A stretch of 64,000 bases of DNA from Vampirovibrio chlorellavorus (GCF_003149375.1 NZ_QFWH01000001.1:88753-152752), one strand, 5' to 3'. Numbered from the stretch's first letter, positions 19,520 to 28,924 are shown. The notes: generated by a model not told the origin, from the letters alone. Translations and numbers: made by a program.

Positions 19520-20560
19520 TCAGGGCCTTGGCAGGGGTGGGTAAAGAACTTGATAGTGCCCCACAGCTTTACCCGCCGTGTTAAACCGCTGTCGCTCCTG
19601 AAACGGGGCCAGTCGCTCGTCCTGAACAGCCCGGGCATCCAACCAGCCCAGCCGGGTGAGAATTTCCACCACGGCCATGTTACGCACCGCTTCGTTGCCA
19701 TCGGCAATTTTCACGGCCAAACCCTCGCCAGCATCAATTTGACTCACGCACAACACCCCATCGGCGCCGACCTTGGCCAGTAACCGACCCCGACTGGCCT
19801 GCATGATGACCGTGTCCACCCGCCCTTCCCCGCCCACAATCTCTGGATAACGGATCATGGCGTCCCTCAAGGGCGCGAAAGGCTCGGCAGATCCCAAATG
19901 GGCGTACAACAGGGCCATGGTCTGCAAAGGCAGATAAAAAACCGGGGCTCCGCAGCCATCAATGGCGGTTGGAATGACCTCAACCCGCCCCCACTGCCGA
20001 AGGTAACTGAAAATCCTTTGTTGTAACGGGTGATCCACGTGCAGATAACTATCGACAGGAAGGTCTTTTTGCTGACAGTAGAACAGCATACCGGCATGCT
20101 TACCCGAACAGTTGTTGTGAATGGCCGTGGGAGTCTGCCCCGATAGCCTCAAATCCTGGCGCATGGTGGCATCAATGGGATTATGCGGACCACAGCGCAG
20201 GCAGTTCTCATCCAATCCAGCCTTGCGCAGAATACTACGGGCCAAGTCCAGGTGCTGACTGCCCCCCACGTGGGAGGCACAGGTCAGGGCCAGCTCCGCC
20301 TCCGTGAGTTGATGGTGTAACTCATCGGCAACCAAAGGATAAGCCTGAAAGGGTTTGGCTGAGGAGCGAAAAAAAGTAGCGGTTTCCAAAGCTCCCGGTG
20401 TAGAATACAGTAATCCGCGTTGGTAATGGCTAACCACCAGCCAGCCCAAGTGGATGTTTTCAATCAGGCTTTCGCGATTAGAGAGTTCTCCATCGCTGGT
20501 GTTCGTTAAATAACGGTTCGCCGTTACCAGTACGGATGGTTCAATAGATGGGGGCGTCAT
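19520..20560 (-). CDS. Asparaginase of the PF06089 (AnsA-like) family
   Basis: The 346-codon frame encodes a protein with AVRFRSSAKPFQA-like (here FFRSSAKPFQAYPLV), ALTCASHVGGSQHLDLAR, and the hallmark HNNCSGKHAGML near 150-160. A DGCGAPVFYLPL segment and a C-terminal ASRGRLLAKVGADGVL follow. This family hydrolyses asparagine to aspartate and ammonia and is unrelated to classical L-asparaginases. ATG 20560 is chosen because the conserved part begins soon after; an upstream frame to 20629 lacks similarity. It is divergent from the TonB-like gene. Confidence 0.88.
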   Translation of the reverse strand: MTPPSIEPSVLVTANRYLTNTSDGELSNRESLIENIHLGWLVVSHYQRGLLYSTPGALETATFFRSSAKPFQAYPLVADELHHQLTEAELALTCASHVGGSQHLDLARSILRKAGLDENCLRCGPHNPIDATMRQDLRLSGQTPTAIHNNCSGKHAGMLFYCQQKDLPVDSYLHVDHPLQQRIFSYLRQWGRVEVIPTAIDGCGAPVFYLPLQTMALLYAHLGSAEPFAPLRDAMIRYPEIVGGEGRVDTVIMQASRGRLLAKVGADGVLCVSQIDAGEGLAVKIADGNEAVRNMAVVEILTRLGWLDARAVQDERLAPFQERQRFNTAGKAVGHYQVLYPPLPRP

Positions 20561-20711
20561 TGTTTTTTCCGAAAGCGGTTTGTAAAAATTTATTCTAGAA
20601 TAGAAACACCCCGGTGCAAAAGGCGTCATTCATACTCAAGTTTATGGGGACGGCTGCCAGGACAAATCCAGAATACTTATCCAAAACAGTTATATGGTTG
20701 ATTGATAATAA

Positions 20712-21953
20712 GTGCCATCAGTGAAAACACCCTATTCACAACCTGCCATCACCAGCCAAGCACCGCCTTCCACTGGGCTGGGGCTGTATTCCAGCAAGGA
20801 ATATGACTCCAAATTATGGAAATGGCTGGGGTTGGCCGCGTTTCTGCACGTGGCCCTGGTTCTGCTGCTGGTGGCCTTTATTCAGCTGATGGCCTTTTTT
20901 GGCTTCAAGATCCCCTTGTTTTCCGCACAAATGAAGCAACCCGATGTGGAATTCGTGCTGGTGGATAACCAGCCCGCCCAGCCCCCACGTCAGCCCACCA
21001 ATCGCCGGGCCGAGCGCAATAGTCGTTCTGGCGGCAAGCGCATTGCCAACCGTCCGGTACAAGTCTCTCAACAGGCAGCAGGCTCCCCTGCGAAAAAATC
21101 AACGCCACGCCCTGCCGTGGCCCCTCAGCCCAAGGCCAACCCGGCCCCGCCGTCTCGTTCGCAATCTCGGCCACAGCCAAGGCCTCAACCAAAACCGACC
21201 CAGCAGGTCGCCCAAAAGCCATCACCAACGCCCAAACAGGCGCCCTCTCCCACGCCAGCGCCCAGCCCCACACCGGCTCCAACACCACCGGCACCCAAAG
21301 CCCCACGGCCTGTCAAAGTGGCGAGCGCGGCTCCCAGCTTGCCACCCAATCCCATTGCGCCCACCATCAAAACGCCTGCCCCAAAAAATCCTTCAGCCAC
21401 CCTGGGCGGTGGCCCTGTAGCCAACACCAGCGGTGGCGGGTCCACATCCGGCAGCACCAGTGGCGGTAGTGCCAGTGGTAGCCCCAGCTCCAGCTTTATT
21501 GGCGGGAGTCCCTCACGGGGAAGCGGTAGTCCTGGTAGCGCTGGCAGCCCCGGTGGAGGGGGTGGCGGAAACGGTGGCCGTGGTTCATACAACCAAAGCG
21601 GTTCGCCTGGTGGCGGTGGTGGCCGAGATGGCGTGGACGCCATGGCGGAACCCGATTTCGGCCCTTATATCGCAGAATTGCAGCGACGCATTCGTCGCAA
21701 CTGGGCTCCCCCGGTGGAAGATCGCAGTAAGCGAGTGGTCGCCCTCTTCAAGGTGTCCCGCGATGGCCGCCTGTTAAGCCTGCGCCTGCAGCAGTCCTCC
21801 GGTTCGCCCGCTGCCGATCAGGCAGCCTTGGCGGCCGTGCGTGCTTCTGCCCCCTTTAAGCAGTTGCCGCCCAATTATCGGGGCAACGATATTGATGTGC
21901 AGTTCATCTTCGATTACGAAATCTACGGTCACGGCAGCGCCCAGCGTCGCTAG
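20712..21953 (+). CDS. TonB/TolA-like energy-transducing protein
   Basis: The protein (413 aa, GTG start at 20712 or 20721) has one membrane segment near residues 38-62, a long Pro/Gln/Lys-rich then Gly/Ser-rich periplasmic linker (about 85-310), and a C-terminal TonB-like domain (about 315-405: IAELQRRIRRNWAPP, VVALFKVSRDGRLLSLRL, VQFIFDYE). Such proteins couple proton-driven ExbB/ExbD motors to the outer membrane. No ExbB/ExbD lie next to it; it resembles the gene at 43220 in its C-terminal domain and could share that motor. Confidence 0.85.
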   Translation: MPSVKTPYSQPAITSQAPPSTGLGLYSSKEYDSKLWKWLGLAAFLHVALVLLLVAFIQLMAFFGFKIPLFSAQMKQPDVEFVLVDNQPAQPPRQPTNRRAERNSRSGGKRIANRPVQVSQQAAGSPAKKSTPRPAVAPQPKANPAPPSRSQSRPQPRPQPKPTQQVAQKPSPTPKQAPSPTPAPSPTPAPTPPAPKAPRPVKVASAAPSLPPNPIAPTIKTPAPKNPSATLGGGPVANTSGGGSTSGSTSGGSASGSPSSSFIGGSPSRGSGSPGSAGSPGGGGGGNGGRGSYNQSGSPGGGGGRDGVDAMAEPDFGPYIAELQRRIRRNWAPPVEDRSKRVVALFKVSRDGRLLSLRLQQSSGSPAADQAALAAVRASAPFKQLPPNYRGNDIDVQFIFDYEIYGHGSAQRR

Positions 21954-21995
21954 GCTGAATTTTCGCTGAAGGAGACCTGAGCAAGCCGTTTTAGG

Positions 21996-22090
21996 CAAAA
22001 AAAAAGCTGACTTGTGAAAAGCCAGCGATTTCGAACACTTGAAGTCACATAGGGGTAGGAGTGTGAGTGTAAGTAGGATTACCTTACTCT
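21996..22090 (-). ncRNA. Candidate small RNA B (downstream copy)
   Basis: Bases downstream of the promoter-like element at 22120-22091 run about 90 nt to a strong terminator: stem GCTGGCTT with AAGTCAGC (22026-22006), then nine T. A C-rich stretch (CACTCCTACCCCTATGTG, within 22046-22063) resembles an anti-Shine-Dalgarno seed. The same stretch recurs in candidate A. There is no reading frame with a ribosome binding site. The 5' end is inferred from the promoter position only. Confidence 0.55.
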
Positions 22091-22120
22091 AATAAAAACA
22101 ATACAAAAGATATAATTGCC
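22091..22120 (-). promoter_or_regulatory. GGCAATT-N14-GTTTTTATT element before small RNA B
   Basis: GGCAATT (22120-22114) and GTTTTTATT (22099-22091) are separated by exactly 14 bases on the minus strand. The same arrangement occurs at 22318, 60291 and 61351. It does not match the sigma-70 pattern. Confidence 0.55.
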
Positions 22121-22202
22121 TTATACGTTGTCACGCATTCATAAATCTTTAAAGTGACAGGCTAGGCTGATACGGGTCAGCACCTTGGCTCAACATTTTC
22201 CT

Positions 22203-22285
22203 GAAGAAAAAAAGAAGTCACCTCAATGAAATCGAGGTGACATTACGTCTTATGACACAATAGGGATGGGAGTGGAAGTTTCTAT
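22203..22285 (-). ncRNA. Candidate small RNA A (upstream copy)
   Basis: About 75-80 nt follow the element at 22318-22289 and end in a terminator: stem GTCACCTC with GAGGTGAC (22241-22217) and a T-rich tail. The stretch ACTTCCACTCCCATCCCT followed by ATTGTG aligns with that of candidate B, so the two look like diverged duplicates. No coding frame. The unit lies about 100 bases past the serA stop and on the same strand. Confidence 0.55.
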
Positions 22286-22288
22286 ATT

Positions 22289-22318
22289 AATAAAAACAAA
22301 ATATTAAGCAGAATTGCT
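22289..22318 (-). promoter_or_regulatory. AGCAATT-N14-GTTTTTATT element before small RNA A
   Basis: AGCAATT (22318-22312) and GTTTTTATT (22297-22289) are 14 bases apart on the minus strand, oriented toward the candidate RNA. One base differs from the GGCAATT of the other copies. Confidence 0.5.
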
Positions 22319-22382
22319 AAGCTCCGTTCCTTTGTGCCGGGTAAGCGTCTCCAGAATGTTGCCCCATGCAGATGCAGTGGGC

Positions 22383-23984
22383 CTATAAACTGATGGCCAG
22401 ACTGTCGTAAATGCCTTCAAGTTGCCGAATTTGGCTGAGCAGTGCTTCGGACGGGGCATTATCCAGATTGAAGACCATGATGGATTCTCCGCCCGCTTCA
22501 GGGCCACTGCGGGCCACCTGCAAAGCGCTGATGTTGATGCCAGTAGCTCCCAAGACGGTCGCCACCTGCGCAATCATCCCCGGACGGTCATGGTGCGGGG
22601 TGATCAGCACATGAGGGGTGGCTTTCAGGGCCATTTGGTAGCCGTCCATATCCACAATGCGGAAAATCTCATCCGAAATAAGCGTTCCGGCCACCGTGTA
22701 AGTGCGATCTTCGGTTACCATCTTCACTTCCAGCAAGTTCAGGTAGTTGCCGGCGTTTTTGGTGGTGGCCGTTTTGACCTGAATCCCACTTTCCTCGGCA
22801 ATGCTGGGGGCGTTGACGTAGTTTACCCCCTCTTTGGCGGTGGATAACAGCCCCTTTAACACGGCCAGACTCAAGGGCTCGATAGCATGCTTGCCCAAAT
22901 CGCCTTTGGCTGTGATTTCAATGGCCTGCGCTGCCCCCTGGGCCCGCTGTCGGATAAAATTCCCAAGCACTTCAGCCATGGGCATATAGTGCTTGATGGG
23001 GTCCAGCAGCTCTTGCCGCAGCAGCGGAATATTGACCGCGCTTTTGGCAAAACCGTGAGCAAAAAAGTCCTTGATCTGCTGGGCCACGTCCAAAGCCACA
23101 TTGACCTGGGCTTCCTCGGTGCTGGCCCCCAAGTGCGGCGTGAGGACCAGCTTATAGGCGTGATCGCCCAACTGAAAGAGCGGGCCGTTCATATCCGGCG
23201 GCTCCTGCTCGAACACATCCAAAGCGGCCCCAGCCACCTGACCGGTCCTGATGGCCTCCGCAAGATCGGCTTCATTAATGATACCGCCCCGAGCGCAATT
23301 GACGATTCGCACGCCGGGCTTGCAGCGGGCAAAGGTGTCCCGGTTAAACAGATTCTGGGTGTCCTTGGTCTTGGGGGCGTGGATGGTAATGAAATCCGAT
23401 TTTTCGATGATGTCATCAATACTGACCACCTGTACACCCAGCTCTTCCGCCATGGCTTTGGAGAGGAACGGATCGAAGACGTTGACCTTCATCCCCATGG
23501 CCAGACAGGCTTTGGCCACCCGGCGACCGATTTTCCCCAGACCCACCACGCCCAGGGTTTTGCCGTAAACTTCGACGCCGACCAGTTTGTTGCGAATCCA
23601 CTGCCCGCTTTTCAAGGAAGCGTCGCCTTGTGGAATGTGCCGGACCAGGGCCATCAGCATGCCGATGGTATGCTCGGAAGCGGCAACGGTATTGCCTTCC
23701 GGGGAGTTGATGACGATGACGCCCTGCTTGGTGGCCGTGGTCACATCCACGTTATCGGTGCCCACGCCAGCCCGGCCCACAATGCGCAAACGCTGGGCCC
23801 GGGCTAACACATCGGCGGATACGGTGGAGGCGCTGCGAATCATCAGGCCATCCACGGTTGCAATCTTTGCTAGTAATTCTTCATGGCTGAGTTTGGGCTC
23901 AAAAATTACCTCGCAGCTCTCCGCCAGAATGTCTTTGGCCTTGGGGTTGATGTTATCGGTAATCAGGACAACGGGTTTAGGCAT
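22383..23984 (-). CDS. serA: D-3-phosphoglycerate dehydrogenase
   Basis: SerA oxidises 3-phosphoglycerate to 3-phosphohydroxypyruvate with NAD, the first step of serine synthesis. This is the long form (533 aa): catalytic and Rossmann domains with VGLGKIGRR near 147, active-site R232 (NCARGG), E261 and H284 (TPHLGAST), then the intervening ASB domain, then a C-terminal ACT domain (HVLITPHHDRPGMIAQV, about 458-533) that often binds serine for feedback. Its start overlaps the end of the aminotransferase gene by eight bases, so the two are one operon. Confidence 0.97.
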   Translation of the reverse strand: MPKPVVLITDNINPKAKDILAESCEVIFEPKLSHEELLAKIATVDGLMIRSASTVSADVLARAQRLRIVGRAGVGTDNVDVTTATKQGVIVINSPEGNTVAASEHTIGMLMALVRHIPQGDASLKSGQWIRNKLVGVEVYGKTLGVVGLGKIGRRVAKACLAMGMKVNVFDPFLSKAMAEELGVQVVSIDDIIEKSDFITIHAPKTKDTQNLFNRDTFARCKPGVRIVNCARGGIINEADLAEAIRTGQVAGAALDVFEQEPPDMNGPLFQLGDHAYKLVLTPHLGASTEEAQVNVALDVAQQIKDFFAHGFAKSAVNIPLLRQELLDPIKHYMPMAEVLGNFIRQRAQGAAQAIEITAKGDLGKHAIEPLSLAVLKGLLSTAKEGVNYVNAPSIAEESGIQVKTATTKNAGNYLNLLEVKMVTEDRTYTVAGTLISDEIFRIVDMDGYQMALKATPHVLITPHHDRPGMIAQVATVLGATGINISALQVARSGPEAGGESIMVFNLDNAPSEALLSQIRQLEGIYDSLAISL

Positions 23985-25167
23985 GGGTCACCGCCTGTTT
24001 CAGTTCAACCGACGCTTCGGCGGCTTGTAGGGCAGCAGCCACCCCTGTCCCCGGGGAAACAGAATGGCCCAAGCCCAGCAATACCGCCTCCAGCGCGGAC
24101 AACGTGGTCAACACCTCCCGCTCGGAGACATGCCCCAAATGACCGATGCGCATGATTTTGCCTTTCAGCTCCTTCTGACCATCGGCGATAACAATGCCGA
24201 AACGCTTTTTGAGCCCGGCCCGGATGGCATCGACCGTGAGTCCGGCAGGCGGCAGGAACGAGGTAACCGAGGGGCTGGCCAGTGCCGGATCAGAAACAAA
24301 CAGGGACAGTCCCAACGCCTGAACACCGGCTCGGGTCATCCGGCTCAGGCGAGCGTGCCGCTGGATGATGTTTGCCAGCCCTTCCTCCTGCATCAGGGTC
24401 AGGGCCACATCCAGACCCAGAATTTGCGGGGTGGCCGGGGTATAAGGTGTGGTGCTTTCCAGTTGGGCCTTTTGGTAACGGGTGAAATTAAAGTAATAGC
24501 CGGGTTGATGGCATTGCTGGTGCGCTTTCCAGGCCCGATCGCTCAGGCCCAGAAAAGACAGCCCCGGCGGCAACATAAAACCCTTTTGGCTGCCCGAAAC
24601 AGCAATATCCACATCCCAGTCATCCAGCGAAAAATGGGTCGCGCCCAGACTGGTAATGGTATCCACAATGGTCAGGGCCTCGGGATGGGTTTGACGACTG
24701 ATCGCCACCAACTCCCGGATGGGGCTGAGGACCCCGGTAGAAGTTTCGCTATGATTCAGCAAAATCGCTTTGTAGTCCGTACTCCGGCGGGCCTCCAGAT
24801 ATTCCTGCAGCATGGCGGGAGTATGCGCTTCACCCGGAGGAACATCCAGCGTTTCCACCTGCAAGCCCAGGGTCTTGGCGATTTCGGCCCAGCGATGGCT
24901 AAATACGCCATTCACCAGCGCCAACACTCGATCCCCCGGGTTCAGGGTATTGGACATCGAGGCTTCCATGGCCCCGGTGCCACTGGCTGTATAAAGAAAC
25001 ACCTGATTTTTAGACCCGAAAATCCATTGCAAACTGGGGAAAACACGCTTCAGCACCTCTTTGAATTCGGCGCTGCGATGCCCAATGGCCGGACGACTCA
25101 TCATCTCACGTACCGGCTCCGGAAGTGGGGTCGGTCCGGGGATCATCAACAATTCAGCTTTTTTCAT
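23977..25167 (-). CDS. Class V PLP aminotransferase (alanine-glyoxylate / serine-pyruvate type)
   Basis: The 396-aa enzyme starts with the MIPGPTPLPEPV motif, has ASGTGAMEAS near 61-70 and the PLP lysine in SGSQKGFMLPPG at K195. Annotated relatives are alanine-glyoxylate or serine-pyruvate aminotransferases. Fused translationally to serA, it may supply the transamination of phosphohydroxypyruvate to phosphoserine, since no serC is seen nearby; that role is inferred from context. It is the first gene of the pair. Confidence 0.9.
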   Translation of the reverse strand: MKKAELLMIPGPTPLPEPVREMMSRPAIGHRSAEFKEVLKRVFPSLQWIFGSKNQVFLYTASGTGAMEASMSNTLNPGDRVLALVNGVFSHRWAEIAKTLGLQVETLDVPPGEAHTPAMLQEYLEARRSTDYKAILLNHSETSTGVLSPIRELVAISRQTHPEALTIVDTITSLGATHFSLDDWDVDIAVSGSQKGFMLPPGLSFLGLSDRAWKAHQQCHQPGYYFNFTRYQKAQLESTTPYTPATPQILGLDVALTLMQEEGLANIIQRHARLSRMTRAGVQALGLSLFVSDPALASPSVTSFLPPAGLTVDAIRAGLKKRFGIVIADGQKELKGKIMRIGHLGHVSEREVLTTLSALEAVLLGLGHSVSPGTGVAAALQAAEASVELKQAVTHA

Positions 25168-25393
25168 GGCTTCCCTTCCAAAAAATTATCGGTGACAAGC
25201 AAACCCACACCATCGGTCGTTGGCTCAGAGCAGATACAAATGATATCGAGATCTACAGCATGCTTGTGTTACGCTCATTCTAATTCAAACATTCCAGTCG
25301 CACAGCGCCAACGTTCTCTCATCAATGTTCTGTAACCCGCAATCCTACCTTGCCATTACCCCCACCCACCGGCCTCCTTTTTGAGAATAAATC

Positions 25394-26560
25394 ATGATTT
25401 TGCCATCTTTCAACGTGCCTTTGATTTCAACACCCCTTCCACTACCACAACGACCTGCCCGCAAGGCTCACACCCATGCTTCCTTCAAATTTCAGGGGAA
25501 CGGCAGCGATGCCAACGCGGTGGACACCGTTGAATTTTCAGCAGGCCCTCAGGCCTCTCGCCCTGAATCGCATCAGCAGCATCTGGAACGGCTGCAACGC
25601 CACGCCCAAACGGCGGCCCGACTGGCCCCGAACTATTCCGGCAGGCATTACGCCGCGCTGGTCAAACTGGCCGATGGCACCGAGGGCATAAGCGCCAACG
25701 TGGAAGCCAGTCGCCAGTTGACCCTGTGCGATTTGCGTCTGGCCATTGGGGCCGCCCAAAATCAGTGGATTCAAAAACAAAGTCAGCATCAGCAAGGGCC
25801 CACTTCGCTGCCCCCGGTGAAAACGATTTATCTGGTGAGCGCCAACCTGAAAGACGATCACCCCATCCCCTGCGCGGATTGCCAGGAGTGGCTGGCCAGT
25901 CCCATCTGCCCGCCGGACACGTCGGTCATCAGCCTGGAAAAAAATGCCGCAGGGCAGCCTCCCATCATGCGCCAGCGCTCTGTCCGGGAAATGTTGCCGC
26001 TTTACAAGGGACGCACAATCCTTTCCAAAACCAATCGGCCCATGGCGGATTTACCGGTCACCTTCAGCACATTGGCAAATACCCACCCCCCGGATCAGTA
26101 TCCGTCCCTGTCCCCAAAAGCCGCCCGAGATCTGATGGATCAGGCCCAGAACGCCTACCTTGCCAACCGGTCTTTGGCCCGGGATTCCAGAGTGCCGACC
26201 GGTGTGGCCATGTTGCTCTACCCTTCAGGACGATTAATTACCGGGGCTCGGGTGGATTGGTCCACTCGCTGGCATGTCCCCGCTGATTTGGCAACAGTGG
26301 CCGCTGGGCTGACCCGAAAGAGCCCGGAAGCGCCTGCCGATGAGAATGGGCCAAGCCCAAAACCGGAAAAAATTCAGGCGGTGGCCTATTATGGGGATGA
26401 TACCCAGCTCCCCCCCATCACCAGCTTGGGGCGAATTGCCCGTAACCGGGGCTCTGCGGAAACCCGTATTTTGACCATTGAGGACGACACCCTTCAGGTG
26501 CGCACCATCAAGGATTTTTTGCCGGAACTGTACCGGGACGGAAAAGGCAAGACAAACTGA
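25394..26560 (+). CDS. Degenerate tandem cytidine-deaminase-fold protein
   Basis: This 388-aa protein has no obvious full-length relative that I recognise, but two halves resemble cytidine deaminase. Half 1 (about 75-205): YAALVKLADG, NVEASRQLTLCDLRLAI, IPCADCQEWL and RSVREMLP parallel the family's AALLTKDG, NIENA...CAERTAL, SPCGACRQ and TVEELLP. Zinc-ligand cysteines C112, C160 and C163 are kept, but the catalytic Glu after C112 is Leu114. Half 2 (about 245-375): RVPTGVAMLLYPSGRLITGARV and IKDFLPELY match, with all zinc ligands lost. It is probably non-catalytic. No signal peptide. It is divergent from the aminotransferase. Confidence 0.6.
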   Translation: MILPSFNVPLISTPLPLPQRPARKAHTHASFKFQGNGSDANAVDTVEFSAGPQASRPESHQQHLERLQRHAQTAARLAPNYSGRHYAALVKLADGTEGISANVEASRQLTLCDLRLAIGAAQNQWIQKQSQHQQGPTSLPPVKTIYLVSANLKDDHPIPCADCQEWLASPICPPDTSVISLEKNAAGQPPIMRQRSVREMLPLYKGRTILSKTNRPMADLPVTFSTLANTHPPDQYPSLSPKAARDLMDQAQNAYLANRSLARDSRVPTGVAMLLYPSGRLITGARVDWSTRWHVPADLATVAAGLTRKSPEAPADENGPSPKPEKIQAVAYYGDDTQLPPITSLGRIARNRGSAETRILTIEDDTLQVRTIKDFLPELYRDGKGKTN

Positions 26561-26642
26561 GTTCGAGCGCGCGCCCTGCTTGTAGGCGAGTAAACAGGCT
26601 GCCTTCTAGTGCAGGTGTCATTCACTATCTGCTTTCATCATA

Positions 26643-26673
26643 AAAAGACCGGGAAGCATATTCCCGGTCTTTT
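26643..26673. terminator. Bidirectional intrinsic terminator
   Basis: A 13-bp stem, AAAAGACCGGGAA with TTCCCGGTCTTTT, and a short loop lie between the convergent deaminase-like gene and fusA. Both arms have A/T runs, so it can end both. Confidence 0.85.
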
Positions 26674-26696
26674 CAGGTATTTAGCCGTTTACCAAT

Positions 26697-28793
26697 CTAG
26701 TTGGCGGCGGCAGCCTGCCCTCTGAACTTGGCGATCAGAGGTTCGGCGATGTTGTTCGGCATGGGCTCGTAGTGAGCGAATTCCATTGCGAAGGTACCAC
26801 GGCCCTGGGTTTTGCTGCGGATGTCGGTAGCGTAACCGAACATCTCAGCCAGAGGCACCATGGAGCGAATTTTTTGGGTACCGGTGCCCGGAATGGGCTC
26901 CATCCCTTCAATCCGGCCACGACGGCTGGACAAGTCACCAATGACATCGCCCATGAAGTCCTCGGGCACTTCAACGTCCACCTTCATCACAGGCTCCAGC
27001 AATTGCGGACCCGCTTTGGGAACGCCCGCTTTAGCGGCCATAGAACCGGCGATTTTAAAGGCCATCTCGTTGGAGTCCACATCGTGGTAGCTACCATCGA
27101 ACAGGGTGGCTTTCACGTCGATCACTTCAAAACCAGCGATTACGCCGCCTTGCAGGGCTTCTTCAATCCCTTTGGAGGCAGGGCCCACGTATTCTCTGGG
27201 AACGGTACCGCCCACAATCTTATTTTCGAAGACGAAGCCGGTGCCACGCTCTTGGGGCTCCAGACGGATCCAGACGTGACCGTATTGACCACGACCACCG
27301 GACTGACGGACGTATTTGCCTTCCACTTCCACGGTTTTGGTAATGGTTTCACGGTAGGCCACCTGCGGTTTACCGACGTTGGCTTCCACCTTGAATTCAC
27401 GCAACAGACGGTCCACGATGATTTCCAGGTGAAGCTCGCCCATCCCGGCGATAACGGTTTGACCGGTTTCCTGATCAACACGTACCCGGAAGGTGGGATC
27501 TTCCTCGGCCAGCTTGGACATGGAGTTGCCCAGCTTTTCCTGGTCAGCCTTGGTTTTGGGCTCAATGGCAACTTCAATTACCGGATCGGGAATGTGAATC
27601 GACTCCAGAATAACCGGTGCGTTCTCAGCGCACAACGTGTCGCCGGTGGTGGTGTCTTTCAAGCCCACTACCGCGCAAATGTCGCCCGCGCGGATTTCAT
27701 CGATCTCTTTACGATCATCGGCTTCCATCTGAACCAGACGGCTGATGCGCTCTTTTTTGCCCTTAGTGGCGTTAGAAACATAGCTACCGGATTGCAGCAC
27801 ACCGCTGTAGACCCGGCAGAACGTCAAACGACCCACATAAGGATCGGTCATAATTTTAAACGCCAGTGCGGCAAACGGTTCGTCATCGCTGCTCTTGCGC
27901 TCAGCGTCACTGCCATCCAGGTTTTTACCCTGAATGCTGGGAACGTCGATGGGGGAAGGCAGGTAGTCGATGACGGCATCCAGCAACAACTGGACACCCT
28001 TGTTCTTGAAAGCGGTACCGCAGACCACAGGCACGATTTTTACGTCGCAAACTGCTTTACGCAGGGCTTTTTTCAATTCTTCGACGGAAATTTCTTCGCC
28101 ACCCAGGTATTTTTCCATCAAGACGTCATCATGTTCCACGATGGCCTCTACCAAACTTTCACGGGCAGCTGCGGCTTGGTCGGCGTAATCGGCGGGGATT
28201 TCAGTGACTTCAATGTCGGTTCCCAAATCGTTTTTATAGATATGGGCTTTCATTTCGATCAGATCGATGATGCCGGTCATTTGGTCTTCAGCGCCGATGG
28301 GCAACTGAATGGGATGGGCATTGGCACCCAGACGACCGGTGATCTGGCCGACTACCCGCTCAAAGTTGGCGCCGGTACGGTCCATTTTATTCACAAACAC
28401 CATGCGGGGAACCTTGTAGCGATCCGCTTGACGCCACACGGTTTCGGACTGGGACTGGACGCCACCCACGGCGCAGAATACGGCAACCACGCCGTCCAGT
28501 ACCCGCAAGGAACGTTCTACTTCAATGGTGAAGTCTACGTGGCCAGGGGTGTCGATGATATTGATCTGGTGATTTTTCCAACTGGAGGTAATGGCGGCGG
28601 AAGTGATGGTAATGCCACGCTCCCGTTCTTGCTCCATCCAGTCGGTTACAGCTGTTCCTTCGTGAACTTCACCAATTTTGTGGACTTTACCGGTGTAGTA
28701 TAAAATCCGCTCGGTGGTGGTGGTTTTACCAGCGTCGATGTGCGCGGCAATCCCGATGTTGCGGACTTTTTCGAGTTGAATTTTTCTGGCCAC
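26697..28793 (-). CDS. fusA: Elongation factor G
   Basis: EF-G (698 aa) catalyses ribosomal translocation. G1 [15 protein letters not shown] near 18, [17 protein letters not shown] and NKMDRTGA are present, and domains II to V are complete through the C-terminal [16 protein letters not shown]. It follows rpsG on the same strand, but a strong terminator lies between them, so it may have its own promoter. Confidence 0.98.
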   Translation of the reverse strand: MARKIQLEKVRNIGIAAHIDAGKTTTTERILYYTGKVHKIGEVHEGTAVTDWMEQERERGITITSAAITSSWKNHQINIIDTPGHVDFTIEVERSLRVLDGVVAVFCAVGGVQSQSETVWRQADRYKVPRMVFVNKMDRTGANFERVVGQITGRLGANAHPIQLPIGAEDQMTGIIDLIEMKAHIYKNDLGTDIEVTEIPADYADQAAAARESLVEAIVEHDDVLMEKYLGGEEISVEELKKALRKAVCDVKIVPVVCGTAFKNKGVQLLLDAVIDYLPSPIDVPSIQGKNLDGSDAERKSSDDEPFAALAFKIMTDPYVGRLTFCRVYSGVLQSGSYVSNATKGKKERISRLVQMEADDRKEIDEIRAGDICAVVGLKDTTTGDTLCAENAPVILESIHIPDPVIEVAIEPKTKADQEKLGNSMSKLAEEDPTFRVRVDQETGQTVIAGMGELHLEIIVDRLLREFKVEANVGKPQVAYRETITKTVEVEGKYVRQSGGRGQYGHVWIRLEPQERGTGFVFENKIVGGTVPREYVGPASKGIEEALQGGVIAGFEVIDVKATLFDGSYHDVDSNEMAFKIAGSMAAKAGVPKAGPQLLEPVMKVDVEVPEDFMGDVIGDLSSRRGRIEGMEPIPGTGTQKIRSMVPLAEMFGYATDIRSKTQGRGTFAMEFAHYEPMPNNIAEPLIAKFRGQAAAAN

Positions 28794-28874
28794 GGTTTAA
28801 AACCTCTTTTTCATTAAAAAACTTTGGATTCAAGGACTTGGATCAATTGAGAGAACAGGGATGTAAAAACGGTG

Positions 28875-28914
28875 AAAAACCGAGTGACACCTGTCGGAGA
28901 CAAGTGCCACTCGG
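28875..28914 (-). terminator. Strong intrinsic terminator between rpsG and fusA
   Basis: On the minus strand a 16-bp stem with two G-T pairs (CCGAGTGGCACTTGTC with GACAGGTGTCACTCGG) and a three-base loop is followed by TTTTT. It lies 11 bases past the rpsG stop, inside what is normally one operon. Confidence 0.85.
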
Positions 28915-28924
28915 TACATTGGAT

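Larger units (their letters stand above)
21954..22382. other. Non-coding gap holding two candidate small RNA genes
   Basis: This 429-base gap between the TonB-like gene and serA has no convincing reading frame. It contains two similarly built minus-strand units, each with a GCAATT-N14-GTTTTTATT element, a C-rich stretch and an intrinsic terminator. They are listed separately. Confidence 0.7.

Noticed and set aside
22887-23807. 306-codon plus-strand frame opposite serA
   Set aside because: Antisense shadow; serA has every expected motif on the other strand.
18615-26560. Block between tuf and fusA considered as a mobile or genomic island
   Set aside because: No integrase, transposase or attachment repeats; the genes look like housekeeping or lineage genes with composition similar to their neighbours. 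tRNA genes at its edge show no 3'-end duplication.
26772-28703. 643-codon plus-strand frame opposite fusA
   Set aside because: It is a shadow of the highly biased fusA codon usage; the minus-strand EF-G is unambiguous.
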